Shown piece by piece: positions 1 to 6,194 of a stretch of 64,000 nucleotides of DNA (the first letter of the stretch is position 1; each line of letters starts with the position of its first letter). The position numbers and the translations under genes are program-made. Location of the stretch: positions 1-64,000 of the forward strand of contig DELY01000051.1 in the NCBI GenBank assembly GCA_002354655.1, written 5' to 3'. Origin of the DNA: Pseudomonas sp. UBA2684. Lineage in GTDB: Bacteria; Pseudomonadota; Gammaproteobacteria; Pseudomonadales; Pseudomonadaceae. The notes below the pieces were generated by a model. It had not been told where the DNA came from. It searched no databases and saw nothing but the letters and a program-made list of their open reading frames with translations.

Positions 1-62
1 GAGTCAGCGTGGAATCCGCATCGTGACCATGAACCATCCTTTCTAGTCGTGGCATTGAAGAA

Positions 63-75
63 TTTAGCGGCTAAT
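63..75. promoter_or_regulatory. KorB-like operator, one mismatch
   Basis: The sequence TTTAGCGGCTAAT matches the 13-bp IncP-1 KorB operator TTTAGC(C/G)GCTAAA at 12 of 13 positions. It lies 16 bp from a perfect copy, just downstream of trbL, in front of whatever gene continues off the left edge. The two copies are in opposite G/C form, so they can also pair as an 11-bp stem in RNA. Confidence 0.6.
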
Positions 76-90
76 TTCAGATAGCTCGAT

Positions 91-103
91 TTTAGCCGCT
101 AAA
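91..103. promoter_or_regulatory. KorB operator (O_B), perfect match
   Basis: TTTAGCCGCTAAA is an exact match to the IncP-1 KorB operator consensus. It sits immediately after the trbL stop codon, whose TGA ends at 108. KorB is the ParB-family protein that partitions IncP plasmids and represses their backbone promoters. No korB gene is visible in the window. The first 107 bases hold only the possible start of another leftward gene, too short to name. Confidence 0.75.
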
Positions 104-107
104 ATTT

Positions 108-1529
108 TCAGATGGCCGATCCGCGATCACGATTCACGAACTCGGCTATCTCGTCGTCCATGTCGCTATCGCCCTGCCCCGCTGCTGACAGGCTGTCCCC
201 GTCGAAAGATGGCTCTCCCCGAATAATCGATGCGAGCTGACCGCCGAGAGTTTGGCCGGCTTTCTCTTGGAATTTGATGGCGGCCTCGCTGGCTTTTTCT
301 TTGATCAAGCTACCTGCCCCTTTGGCCAACTCGGAGGTAGTCCCTACCGCCAGGCTGGCGGCTTTCTGCATCATGCCGCCTGATTGGCTGCTCGGGTTGA
401 GCCCCATAGCCGCGTGGAGCGCGCCAGCCCCAGTTTCTGAGCCGTGGGATGACGAGGATGCGCCGAGTGACGACATACCAGCACCGCTCTCCATCGTGCC
501 CTGAGCCCTCTGCATAGCGGCCTTAATCGCGGATGCGCCCCCTGCGATATTCTGCGCACCGCCCATAACGGCTGAGCCAGCCATGCTTGCTGCGGCGGAA
601 GCAGTGCCAACAGCACCGAACGCCGCGCCTGCAATCGCACCAGCCCCGAAGCTACTAACGCCTGCGCTCCCGCCGCCCCCACTGACGATGCCGGCTACCA
701 TCTTGGGCACTTGATTGGTCAGGATCAGCAGCGCCAGGCAGAAGACCAGCATCACGCCGAGCTCTTCAAAGTTGAGCGTGGCCTTACTCATCTTGCCGTA
801 GAAACTGGTGAGCAAGTCGTTGCCAATACCAACCAGCAAGATCATTACCAGTAGTTGAACGGCTAATCCGAGAACTGTCTTGAAGTAGTTGATGGCCATG
901 TCGGATGTCCACCTGGAACCGCCAAAGCCCAGGAAGAAGATACCGGCGTACATCAAGATCCAGCCTGAGATCAGAAGCAGCAGCATGTTCACTGCGATGA
1001 TGGCGAGTACCAGCAAAATGCCCGCACTGAGAACCACCCCGACAAAACTGTCTATTGGACTCCAAGCCGATAAATTGGACACGGCCTGCTTCCAGATCAT
1101 GAAGCCGATATCGACAACACCCGAGGGAGACAGGCCAGTAGTTCCCGCAGCTCTGTCACCGATCTGGCGCAAGGAGCTGATGATGGTTTCCGCAAAGTAG
1201 GGGCCGTTCTGTAGCAGCCAGTAGAAAAAACCGAAGAACAAGGTGAAGCGAATAAATTCGCTGAAGAAATCGCCAATGTCGGCTTTGCGCAGTGCCAGCA
1301 TGCCCATCGTCCAGGTAAAGCTGATGGTGCCGAGCGTCCAGAAGAGCCAGGTGGCTGCGGCCATAATCACGCCTTGCCAGGCAGCCGCCCGGGTGACGAA
1401 CTCCTGCACAACTTGATCCAGGACGCCCACCTGAGTGGCTGGGTCATGGAACGCTAGCTCAGCCGATGCACCAACCGAGTAGAGCGACAAAATCAGGCTC
1501 AGCAGCAGAATGCTTTTAATGGTTCTCAT
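108..1529 (-). CDS. trbL: Conjugative transfer inner-membrane protein TrbL (VirB6-type)
   Basis: Polytopic inner-membrane channel component of the IncP-type mating-pair-formation type IV secretion system. The 473-residue protein starts with a signal-like segment (MRTIKSILLLSLILSLYSVG). About six hydrophobic segments follow over residues 45-290, and then comes a long Gly/Ala/Ser-rich tail with GGGGSAG and AGAIAGAAFGAVG-type runs, which is typical of TrbL. RP4 TrbL is slightly longer. The start is the ATG 4 bp after the trbK stop; an upstream in-frame extension overlaps trbK and is not credible. The order trbJ-trbK-trbL is the IncP order. Two KorB operator-like sites follow the gene. Confidence 0.88.
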   Translation of the reverse strand: MRTIKSILLLSLILSLYSVGASAELAFHDPATQVGVLDQVVQEFVTRAAAWQGVIMAAATWLFWTLGTISFTWTMGMLALRKADIGDFFSEFIRFTLFFGFFYWLLQNGPYFAETIISSLRQIGDRAAGTTGLSPSGVVDIGFMIWKQAVSNLSAWSPIDSFVGVVLSAGILLVLAIIAVNMLLLLISGWILMYAGIFFLGFGGSRWTSDMAINYFKTVLGLAVQLLVMILLVGIGNDLLTSFYGKMSKATLNFEELGVMLVFCLALLILTNQVPKMVAGIVSGGGGSAGVSSFGAGAIAGAAFGAVGTASAAASMAGSAVMGGAQNIAGGASAIKAAMQRAQGTMESGAGMSSLGASSSSHGSETGAGALHAAMGLNPSSQSGGMMQKAASLAVGTTSELAKGAGSLIKEKASEAAIKFQEKAGQTLGGQLASIIRGEPSFDGDSLSAAGQGDSDMDDEIAEFVNRDRGSAI

Positions 1530-1533
1530 GGGA

Positions 1534-1713
1534 TCACCACTTCTTCGGGTTGGCTGGCAGGGTGTCGGGGCCGCGTGGCTCCGCAGAGGCACGATGCGCA
1601 CAATCCTGCCTCTGCTGCTGGCTCTGTGGGTCAGTGCAGTCCAGGGGTGATGGCTCGCAACCAGCCAGGGTTCCGGCAAGCAGCGCAATCGCGAGGGGAA
1701 TGGTCTTGGTCAT
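1534..1713 (-). CDS. trbK: Entry-exclusion lipoprotein TrbK
   Basis: A 59-residue lipoprotein: MTKTIPLAIALLAGTLAGCEPS gives a short signal peptide and a lipobox (LAGC, Cys at about residue 19). TrbK in IncP plasmids blocks entry of a related plasmid into a host that already carries it. The start is the ATG with GGAG 9 bp upstream; it lies between trbJ and trbL as expected. The mature part is short and hydrophilic. Its last 14 residues closely match the end of the neighbouring TrbJ (see the repeat entry). The sequence itself is poorly conserved in this family, so the call rests on size, lipobox and position. Confidence 0.75.
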   Translation of the reverse strand: MTKTIPLAIALLAGTLAGCEPSPLDCTDPQSQQQRQDCAHRASAEPRGPDTLPANPKKW

Positions 1714-1765
1714 GGCGGTGCTCCTCACCACTTCTTCGGGTTAGCTGGAAGCGATTCCGGCCCGC
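1534..1765. repeat. Duplicated 3' ends of trbK and trbJ
   Basis: The 3' ends of trbK (1534-1574) and trbJ (1725-1765) are near copies of each other. Both contain tcaccacttcttcgggtt without a mismatch. Both encode RGP(D/E)(T/S)LPANPKKW followed by TGA. The two repeat units are 191 bp apart and flank the rest of trbK. Confidence 0.85.
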
Positions 1766-2516
1766 GAGCGGCAGTAGATACCTCATGCGCTGCCAGCTCC
1801 TTTGCAGCCTGGTCAGCATCTGCCTGACTGCGAACAACCAGGGCATTCTGCTGGGCGAGCATCAGGCCGCGAATCTGTAAAAGTTGGTTCGATTGGTGGC
1901 TGGCCAGCTGGTTGGCATATTGAATGGCTTTGACTTGGCCATCGGCGGTGGACGCAGCCGATTGCAGGCGCTCCAACTGACGGGCGTCCGCTGCCATATT
2001 TTCCTGCTGCTGAGCGATGGCCTTGAACAAAGCATCGTTGGCCTGCTTCTGCGACGCAGAGGCCAGACGGCGATTCTCTGATATCGCTTCGCGCTCACTT
2101 GGCGTACAACCTCCACCGCTAAAGCATGACGAGCTGCGGTAGTAGGCGGCGTCCTGGTACTTGGCCAAATAGGCATCCAGGCTGCCAGCCTGGCGTTGGT
2201 AATACGCCAGCATGTCCTGCGCTTCGATCAGCTTATTGATCGTGCGGCTGGCCTGATCCCAAATGTAGGCCGCAGGCGCGGCCGTGTTCTGGAGCTGATT
2301 TTCATACTGCTGCAGCTGGGTCGAATACTGCTCCACCTGCTTGGCATATTGCTCAACCTGCTTGAGCGTCTGCGCAACACTCTCAATAGCTGTCAGCACG
2401 TTCTGGGTCAGGTTGCCCCCATCGATCACGGGAATACCTGCGTAGGCCAGCTGACCGCTTAACGAACAGAGCGCCAACGCGATGAAGCCAATTTTTTTAG
2501 CCGCTAAAATTTTCAC
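1725..2516 (-). CDS. trbJ: Conjugative transfer protein TrbJ
   Basis: Periplasmic/inner-membrane component (VirB5-like) of the IncP-type type IV secretion system. The 263-residue length is close to RP4 TrbJ. It has an N-terminal signal peptide (KIGFIALALCSLSGQLAYAG), then a coiled-coil segment rich in Q/E (residues 45-80, QVEQYAKQVEQYSTQLQQYE), and a small disulfide-capable loop (SSSCFSGGGCTP) near residue 130. It starts with GTG just after the traJ stop (TGATGTG), with GGGAGA upstream, so it is translationally coupled to traJ. A perfect KorB operator overlaps codons 3-7. Confidence 0.88.
   Translation of the reverse strand: MKILAAKKIGFIALALCSLSGQLAYAGIPVIDGGNLTQNVLTAIESVAQTLKQVEQYAKQVEQYSTQLQQYENQLQNTAAPAAYIWDQASRTINKLIEAQDMLAYYQRQAGSLDAYLAKYQDAAYYRSSSCFSGGGCTPSEREAISENRRLASASQKQANDALFKAIAQQQENMAADARQLERLQSAASTADGQVKAIQYANQLASHQSNQLLQIRGLMLAQQNALVVRSQADADQAAKELAAHEVSTAARGPESLPANPKKW
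2496..2508. promoter_or_regulatory. KorB operator (O_B) inside the 5' end of trbJ
   Basis: TTTAGCCGCTAAA is an exact match to the KorB operator and encodes part of LAAKK at the start of TrbJ. KorB of IncP-1 plasmids acts from such sites at a distance as well as at promoters, so a site within the transfer operon is consistent with repression of tra/trb transcription. Confidence 0.75.
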
Positions 2517-2517
2517 A

Positions 2518-2889
2518 TCACTCTCCCTGTACCTTGATTACCAGATCCAGCATTGCTTGCTGCGTCTGCTGAATCCTCGACAGAACAACCTCAATGGTTC
2601 TGCGCATCTGCACCCCGTCGAAACCGGCAAAGCGCTCATCGTTGGTCAGCCACATCTTGAGCAAGCCACCCAACCGTCCCTGATCGCCGTTAATCTTCGC
2701 CAGTTCAAGAATCATCTTGCTGTCGAGAATGCTGGGGGGCTGATGCCCCATACCCAGGCAGCGCAATAGCGACGACATGCTGTGCCCTGTCTGCTGAGCA
2801 AGCGCATCAATCTGTGCCTTCTCCTCTGGCGTAACCCACACGTTTATGGGCGTGGTTTCTTTCCTGGTTATCGCTCTCTGCTCAGTCAT
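2518..2889 (-). CDS. traJ: Relaxosome oriT-binding protein TraJ
   Basis: A 123-residue DNA-binding protein. The segment INVWVTPEEKAQIDALAQ resembles a ribbon-helix-helix region, and the core LAKINGDQGRLGGLLKMWLT matches the signature of RP4 TraJ (LARINGDLGRLGGLLKLWLT as I recall it). TraJ binds next to nic and recruits the TraI relaxase. The start is the ATG preceded by CAGGAG; a longer reading frame would run into the oriT. As in RP4, the gene points away from oriT. Unlike RP4, the next gene is trbJ, not the relaxase gene traI. Confidence 0.88.
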   Translation of the reverse strand: MTEQRAITRKETTPINVWVTPEEKAQIDALAQQTGHSMSSLLRCLGMGHQPPSILDSKMILELAKINGDQGRLGGLLKMWLTNDERFAGFDGVQMRRTIEVVLSRIQQTQQAMLDLVIKVQGE

Positions 2890-2916
2890 CAACTGCTCCT
2901 GTAGCGGCGGCAGCCG

Positions 2917-3025
2917 CTTGCCCCGCAGGGCAAGACACCCGTTGAGCGCGTAGCGCGAATAAGGGTGCAGTGAAGAAACTGTGCCGGCTTGCCGGTACAG
3001 GTACTTCACCTATCTTGCCCTGCAT
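2917..3025. other. oriT: Origin of conjugative transfer (oriT), RP4/RK2-like, with nic site
   Basis: The order of elements copies RP4 oriT: CCCGTTGAGC, then GCGAATAAGGG, GTGAAGAA, an inner inverted repeat, and ACTTCACCTATCTTG/CCC. In RP4 the last part is ACTTCACCTATCCTG/CCC, with nic at the slash. The predicted nick lies between 3017 and 3018 on the plus strand. GTGAAG (2970-2975) and CTTCAC pair as outer arms around CCGGC/GCCGG. GCAGGGCAAG (2925-2934) is the exact complement of CTTGCCCTGC at nic (3014-3023). TraJ is divergent from the nic side, as in RP4. Confidence 0.9.
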
Positions 3026-3036
3026 ACAAAGCCGAT

Positions 3037-3333
3037 TTATTCAGTACAAGTACCCGATTCTTTGCCGATTAAAGGCCGATCGGATATCGATTCCATGCCG
3101 TTACTACACCGATCAAAATCGCCGTTTAGCAACGCAGCAACTGCGTCCGTGGGAAAGTAAATCCTTCGACCAATACGGCGCTTTACCCGATTAAGCTCAA
3201 ACATCCAGGGCTCCGTTGGTTTCTGTAACACTCCGCGAAGCCCTGAACCTTTGCGGCTCAGAACCTGAGCCAACTGCTCGATAGTGATCAGCGGGCCATA
3301 TTTTTCTAACAAATGATCAGATGTAGTTTTCAT
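3037..3333 (-). CDS. Small putative DNA-binding protein
   Basis: Unrecognised 98-residue protein. Residues 12-60 (YGPLITIEQLAQVLSRKGSG, then VKRRIGRRIYFPTDAVAALL) look like a MerR/excisionase-type winged helix-turn-helix, a shape often found in plasmid regulators. The start at 3333 has only a weak purine-rich ribosome site, and an upstream in-frame ATG exists, so the N-terminus is uncertain. It sits on the far side of oriT, where RP4 carries traK, but it points the other way and is not TraK. Palindromic sites directly upstream suggest self-regulation. Confidence 0.6.
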   Translation of the reverse strand: MKTTSDHLLEKYGPLITIEQLAQVLSRKGSGLRGVLQKPTEPWMFELNRVKRRIGRRIYFPTDAVAALLNGDFDRCSNGMESISDRPLIGKESGTCTE

Positions 3334-3337
3334 GAAC

Positions 3338-3375
3338 TTCGATATATCCAAAAAATTTAGCTTCGGTATATCGAA
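3338..3375. promoter_or_regulatory. Paired TTCG-TAT operator-like sites
   Basis: TTCGATATATC (3338-3348) and the near-perfect palindrome TTCGGTATATCGAA (3362-3375) lie 24 bp apart in the short upstream region of the leftward HTH gene. Spacing of just over two helical turns is typical of repressor sites. Confidence 0.4.
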
Positions 3376-3484
3376 CACACCAAAGCCAGAAGCACGAGAT
3401 GAAATTTAGACATGTACAGATTAGCGATAATTGGTATAGATTCGAGCCTAACAAAATCCAATTAATCACCATTGACAAAATAAA

Positions 3485-4264
3485 ATGGCCAGAACAGCGC
3501 GCACAGAAATACAGCAGCTTGAGGAAGCTGGACGAACCAAAGCACTACTCAAACAGATGTTATTAACTACAGAGTCAGACAGCTGGGATTTTTTATACAA
3601 AGCACTTTTAGACCAGCTTCACTTTGAGCTATTCAGCCCAACGGAGTGGCGTCATTTAATAACAGGCCAAAAAGCACTGACACCGTACAAATTGAACTGG
3701 ATTGAACAGGCCTTTTCTGGAGCGCGAGATTTCTATGACGACGGCCCCTGGGGAATATGGCGGGCTCTATTTTCGCCTGAACGTGAACTGTGGGCTCTAC
3801 ACCACGGGGGAAATAGCTCTGTAGAACAAGCGATACATGGGTTCGAAAAAAGACTGTTAACCTCAAAGAAACAAATAGAGCCAGAAGATTTCGTCGAAGC
3901 AATAGCTCTATATCGACTACACGCCACCCTCAGGGATTTGGCACCTTTAGATGTAGACGTGAAAGGCGTTTACAGGTGTGTCCGCGTCTGCCAGCAAGAC
4001 TGTAGAGTGTCTGCACTGCTTGCGCATTATGGAATTGAGTACGAAGTTATATCTATTCTAAGCGAGCAAGAGATCAACAGACTAAATAGTGACAAGCAAT
4101 ACAACGATGCCATTGGCATCAAGGATATTGCACACTCAGTTTTCATGAGAAACCAAATCATCACTACTGAGCAACGAGTAGCCGCCCTTAGGCAAAATGA
4201 GCAGCGGGAGCTCAGCATGACGAAGATTCGAAAGAATCCCCCAAGTGTCAACGAAGATTGGTAG
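3485..4264 (+). CDS. Hypothetical protein of the plasmid-like segment
   Basis: I do not recognise this 259-residue protein. It appears soluble and mostly helical, with no signal peptide or membrane segment. It has an acidic/aromatic middle (DFYDDGPWGIWRALFSPE, about residues 80-97), three cysteines near residues 160-168 (YRCVRVCQQDC), and a charged tail. Base composition is markedly more AT-rich than the chromosomal genes in the window. No good ribosome-binding site precedes the ATG; a TTGACA lies just upstream. It is divergent from the HTH gene and is followed by a hairpin terminator. Confidence 0.7.
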   Translation: MARTARTEIQQLEEAGRTKALLKQMLLTTESDSWDFLYKALLDQLHFELFSPTEWRHLITGQKALTPYKLNWIEQAFSGARDFYDDGPWGIWRALFSPERELWALHHGGNSSVEQAIHGFEKRLLTSKKQIEPEDFVEAIALYRLHATLRDLAPLDVDVKGVYRCVRVCQQDCRVSALLAHYGIEYEVISILSEQEINRLNSDKQYNDAIGIKDIAHSVFMRNQIITTEQRVAALRQNEQRELSMTKIRKNPPSVNEDW

Positions 4265-4369
4265 CTGAACATAGGCCGGGGGTCTACCAGTGTCCCGGAG
4301 CGGGAGCAGTCCACAGAGACACGGCATGCCACCCCAACAGCGCAGCCGACTGCGTGACTGCTGAAACGA

Positions 4370-4397
4370 AAAAGGCAGCCGCGCTGGACTGCCTTTT
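4370..4397 (+). terminator. Rho-independent terminator after the 3485-4264 gene
   Basis: AAAAGGCAG (4370-4378) and CTGCCTTTT (4389-4397) form a 9-bp stem ending in T residues, about 105 bp past the stop codon of the preceding gene. Confidence 0.6.
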
Positions 4398-4401
4398 AGG
4401 G

Positions 4402-4534
4402 TTAGATACCTGATATTCGCCCCTTCACGAGGGCTGGAGAGGTCTCACCCTACGTGAACGTGCCAGCCGTTTACGGGGTTCCTACGCCGGTTATAGCTGC
4501 CGGAAGCAACCGGTTTCGCGCTCTCAGTATCTAA
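4402..4534 (+). ncRNA. Candidate structured RNA upstream of the plasmid origin
   Basis: Several nested inverted repeats lie in a gene-free stretch. The closing stem is TTAGATAC (4402-4409) with GTATCTAA (4527-4534). Inside it are GGCTGG (4432-4437) with CCAGCC (4463-4468), CCGGTT (4487-4492) with AACCGG (4508-4513), and a small GCCC/GGGC hairpin that competes with the second stem. The layout resembles a multi-branched RNA or a single-strand DNA structure. I match it to no known family, and its strand is a guess. A further hairpin with a T run (4576-4597) follows it. Confidence 0.35.
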
Positions 4535-4575
4535 ACTATCAATGGCTAGATCACTAAACAAGTCAAAATTGATTC

Positions 4576-4597
4576 AACCCCCGTAGTAGCGGGTTTT
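4576..4597 (+). terminator. Hairpin with T run downstream of the candidate RNA
   Basis: AACCCCCG and GCGGGTT pair around TAGTA and are followed by TT. It could end a plus-strand transcript of the structured region 4402-4534. A second short inverted repeat, GGCTAC/GTAGCC, follows at about 4604-4616. Confidence 0.4.
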
Positions 4598-4704
4598 CGG
4601 ATGGGCTACGGTAGCCATGGCCTCCCGCCAGAAGGCCAACCGCTAGCCGCCCAGAGATTTAACGTACGGCTTTCCCCGAACTCCGTGTGCTCCCCGATTT
4701 GGCA

Positions 4705-4942
4705 CGCACATTGACACTTGAGGGATCGACCAACGCTCTATTTGATTAAATAAGGATTATAAGAAGATTAGCGCCATTTAACCGAATCTCGCTATCCCTT
4801 GCAGCACTAAGCCTCCGACCATAACGAGCCTGTGGATAGCGTGCACCGTATCCCATATGCCAGTGCACCGTATCCCATTATTCAGTGCACCGAATCCCAC
4901 TTCGCATGCACCGTATCCCACGGAGTAGTGCATCGTATCCCA
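4705..4942. other. oriV: Plasmid replication origin (oriV) with DnaA box and iterons
   Basis: An origin is inferred from four elements in a row. TGACACTTGAGGG (4712-4724) resembles an RK2 iteron core. An AT-rich unwinding stretch covers about 4738-4790. TGTGGATAG (4831-4839) is the complement of CTATCCACA, one base from the DnaA box TTATCCACA. Five iterons follow (4841-4942). The array ends 8 bp from the end of the trfA-family initiator gene. The rest of 4265-4949 contains no gene. Confidence 0.8.
4841..4942. repeat. Five 22-bp-spaced iterons
   Basis: Copies of GTGCACCGTATCCCA start at 4841, 4863, 4885, 4906 and 4928. Copies 1 and 2 are identical. Copy 3 has GAATCCCA, copy 4 begins with A instead of G, and copy 5 has CATCG. 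Unit spacing is 22, 22, 21 and 22 bp, about two helical turns, as expected for initiator-binding iterons. Confidence 0.9.
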
Positions 4943-4949
4943 CCCTGGC

Positions 4950-5825
4950 TCATGCGGGAGAACGCCTACGCTTTGCAAGATGCCGCTGCTGGCTTGTGCT
5001 AGGGGTTCGCTGAACCATGACACGCTGGCCGCTTAGCTCCCATGACGTCAAGGCGCTGACTGAAACCAGGTCGTCCAGCGCTTTTATCAACTGCCTTTTG
5101 AAACTTCCGGGGTGCGAATTTGTACTGCCGCTCAGCCTCTGAATAGTTTCAATAGTCATCGGAAACGGTTCGGCATGGCTGCAAAACCATCCGTGCAGCC
5201 ACTGCGCAAGAGGCTTTCGACGTAACATCTGCCTCTGAGCCCAATCAATCTGCGTCCAGCCTGTCATATAAATGGCTTCCAGCAGCGGCTCCAACTCAAG
5301 AGAGTACGTTCGACTAATACCATTCCGCTTCCCCTTTAACATTGCTCCGAATGCTTCATCTGATCCAAATTTCAGCTCAACACAGGCTGCTGCAAGCCGA
5401 ATAAATGACTCTTTTAACCAGCAACGGTCACTCGACCCAGTTGATCTGCGCAGCGATTTTAAAATCTGAATTTCACTAAGCACCACGCGGTTACCAGTCC
5501 GAAACTTTCTCGCCAAATGAATCAGTGTCTCCCAAACATCCAAATCGGACTGATCAAGCTGCCGGCCAGTGAATCGAATTTCCAAGCCGTCGATAGATGC
5601 CAAAATCGCCCTATCCAGTACCTGACGATCCTTGCCTTGAATTGCAGCAAATAAAGACCCACGAACTAGAGCATTTGGAATTCCACGAGTCGACTCTGGC
5701 CATAGAGGAAGCTGTACATATAGCGCCCCAGGAACACATGCGGCTGTATCAGCGCTGTCGCCAGATATTTTTGCAACCCGAAGTGCTAGCTTACTAAGCG
5801 ACGTGGACGGGACGTGGCTTGTCAC
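4950..5825 (-). CDS. trfA: Plasmid replication initiator, TrfA family
   Basis: Binds iterons and opens the origin. The 291-residue protein has the TrfA family landmarks: LPLWPESTRGIPNALVRGSLF near residue 38, then RFTGRQLDQSDLDVWETLIH, and a C-terminal winged-helix part with CSHAEPFPMTIETIQRLSGS. The same positions in RK2 TrfA read WPDTMRAMPNDTARSALF, YTGVELRADDDELVW and SHREPYPLKLETFRLMCGS (from memory). It starts with GTG two bases after the stop of the upstream HTH gene, so the two are translationally coupled. The iterons lie directly downstream. The C-terminus is basic (AKRRRSPA). Confidence 0.9.
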   Translation of the reverse strand: MTSHVPSTSLSKLALRVAKISGDSADTAACVPGALYVQLPLWPESTRGIPNALVRGSLFAAIQGKDRQVLDRAILASIDGLEIRFTGRQLDQSDLDVWETLIHLARKFRTGNRVVLSEIQILKSLRRSTGSSDRCWLKESFIRLAAACVELKFGSDEAFGAMLKGKRNGISRTYSLELEPLLEAIYMTGWTQIDWAQRQMLRRKPLAQWLHGWFCSHAEPFPMTIETIQRLSGSTNSHPGSFKRQLIKALDDLVSVSALTSWELSGQRVMVQRTPSTSQQRHLAKRRRSPA

Positions 5826-5827
5826 TA

Positions 5828-6139
5828 TTAAGCCTCGATAGGCCCATTGCGTTTTGACGGGCGTAACTTCTGCCGTTTGACTTGTTCTGCCTTTGTCGGT
5901 CTACCCGGTTTGGTATTCGCAGCGATGAAAGCTCCCGCCGCATTACCAGCAGAACTGACCATCACATGATCTGCCAACCAGAAGTCGACATCCTCTCTAC
6001 GCCAAAGAAGACGCTTGGTGCCCGGAAGGCGGCAGATCGGAGGTAATGACTGTGGGTTGCGTGTAACGTCACTGCGAATACTTGAAACGGACTTGTGAAG
6101 GTAACTGGATAGTTCCTCAACAGTTAGCAGAACACTCAT
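5828..6139 (-). CDS. Helix-turn-helix protein coupled to trfA
   Basis: A 103-residue protein. SVLLTVEELSSYLHKSVSSIR forms an excisionase/AlpA-type helix-turn-helix, and LLWRREDVDFWLADHVMV completes the small winged domain. The tail is basic (PGRPTKAEQVKRQKLRPSKR). The start at 6139 is fixed by a strong AGGAGG 5 bp upstream. It is the first gene of an operon with trfA (the stop overlaps the trfA ribosome site). In RK2 the gene before trfA is ssb, which this is not. A role in controlling trfA expression is an inference from position. Confidence 0.7.
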   Translation of the reverse strand: MSVLLTVEELSSYLHKSVSSIRSDVTRNPQSLPPICRLPGTKRLLWRREDVDFWLADHVMVSSAGNAAGAFIAANTKPGRPTKAEQVKRQKLRPSKRNGPIEA

Positions 6140-6175
6140 CTGACCTCCTGATCGCACGCCCTTTACGACATGCCT

Positions 6176-6194
6176 GTGCACTTATTGGATGCAC
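6176..6194. promoter_or_regulatory. Inverted GTGCA repeat ahead of the HTH-trfA operon
   Basis: GTGCA (6176-6180) and TGCAC (6190-6194) form an inverted repeat about 40 bp upstream of the operon start. GTGCA is also the first half of each iteron, so this may be an autoregulatory initiator site, as in other iteron plasmids. This is inference only. Confidence 0.35.

Noticed and set aside
1..55. Possible start of another leftward gene at the left edge
   Set aside because: An open frame begins at an ATG at 55 (and 37), but only 18 codons lie in the window and the ribosome site is poor. It cannot be named.
3351..3361. TTTAGC next to the HTH gene as a possible IncP KorA or KorB site
   Set aside because: It has only one half-site (TTTAGCTTCGG) and does not complete either operator palindrome.
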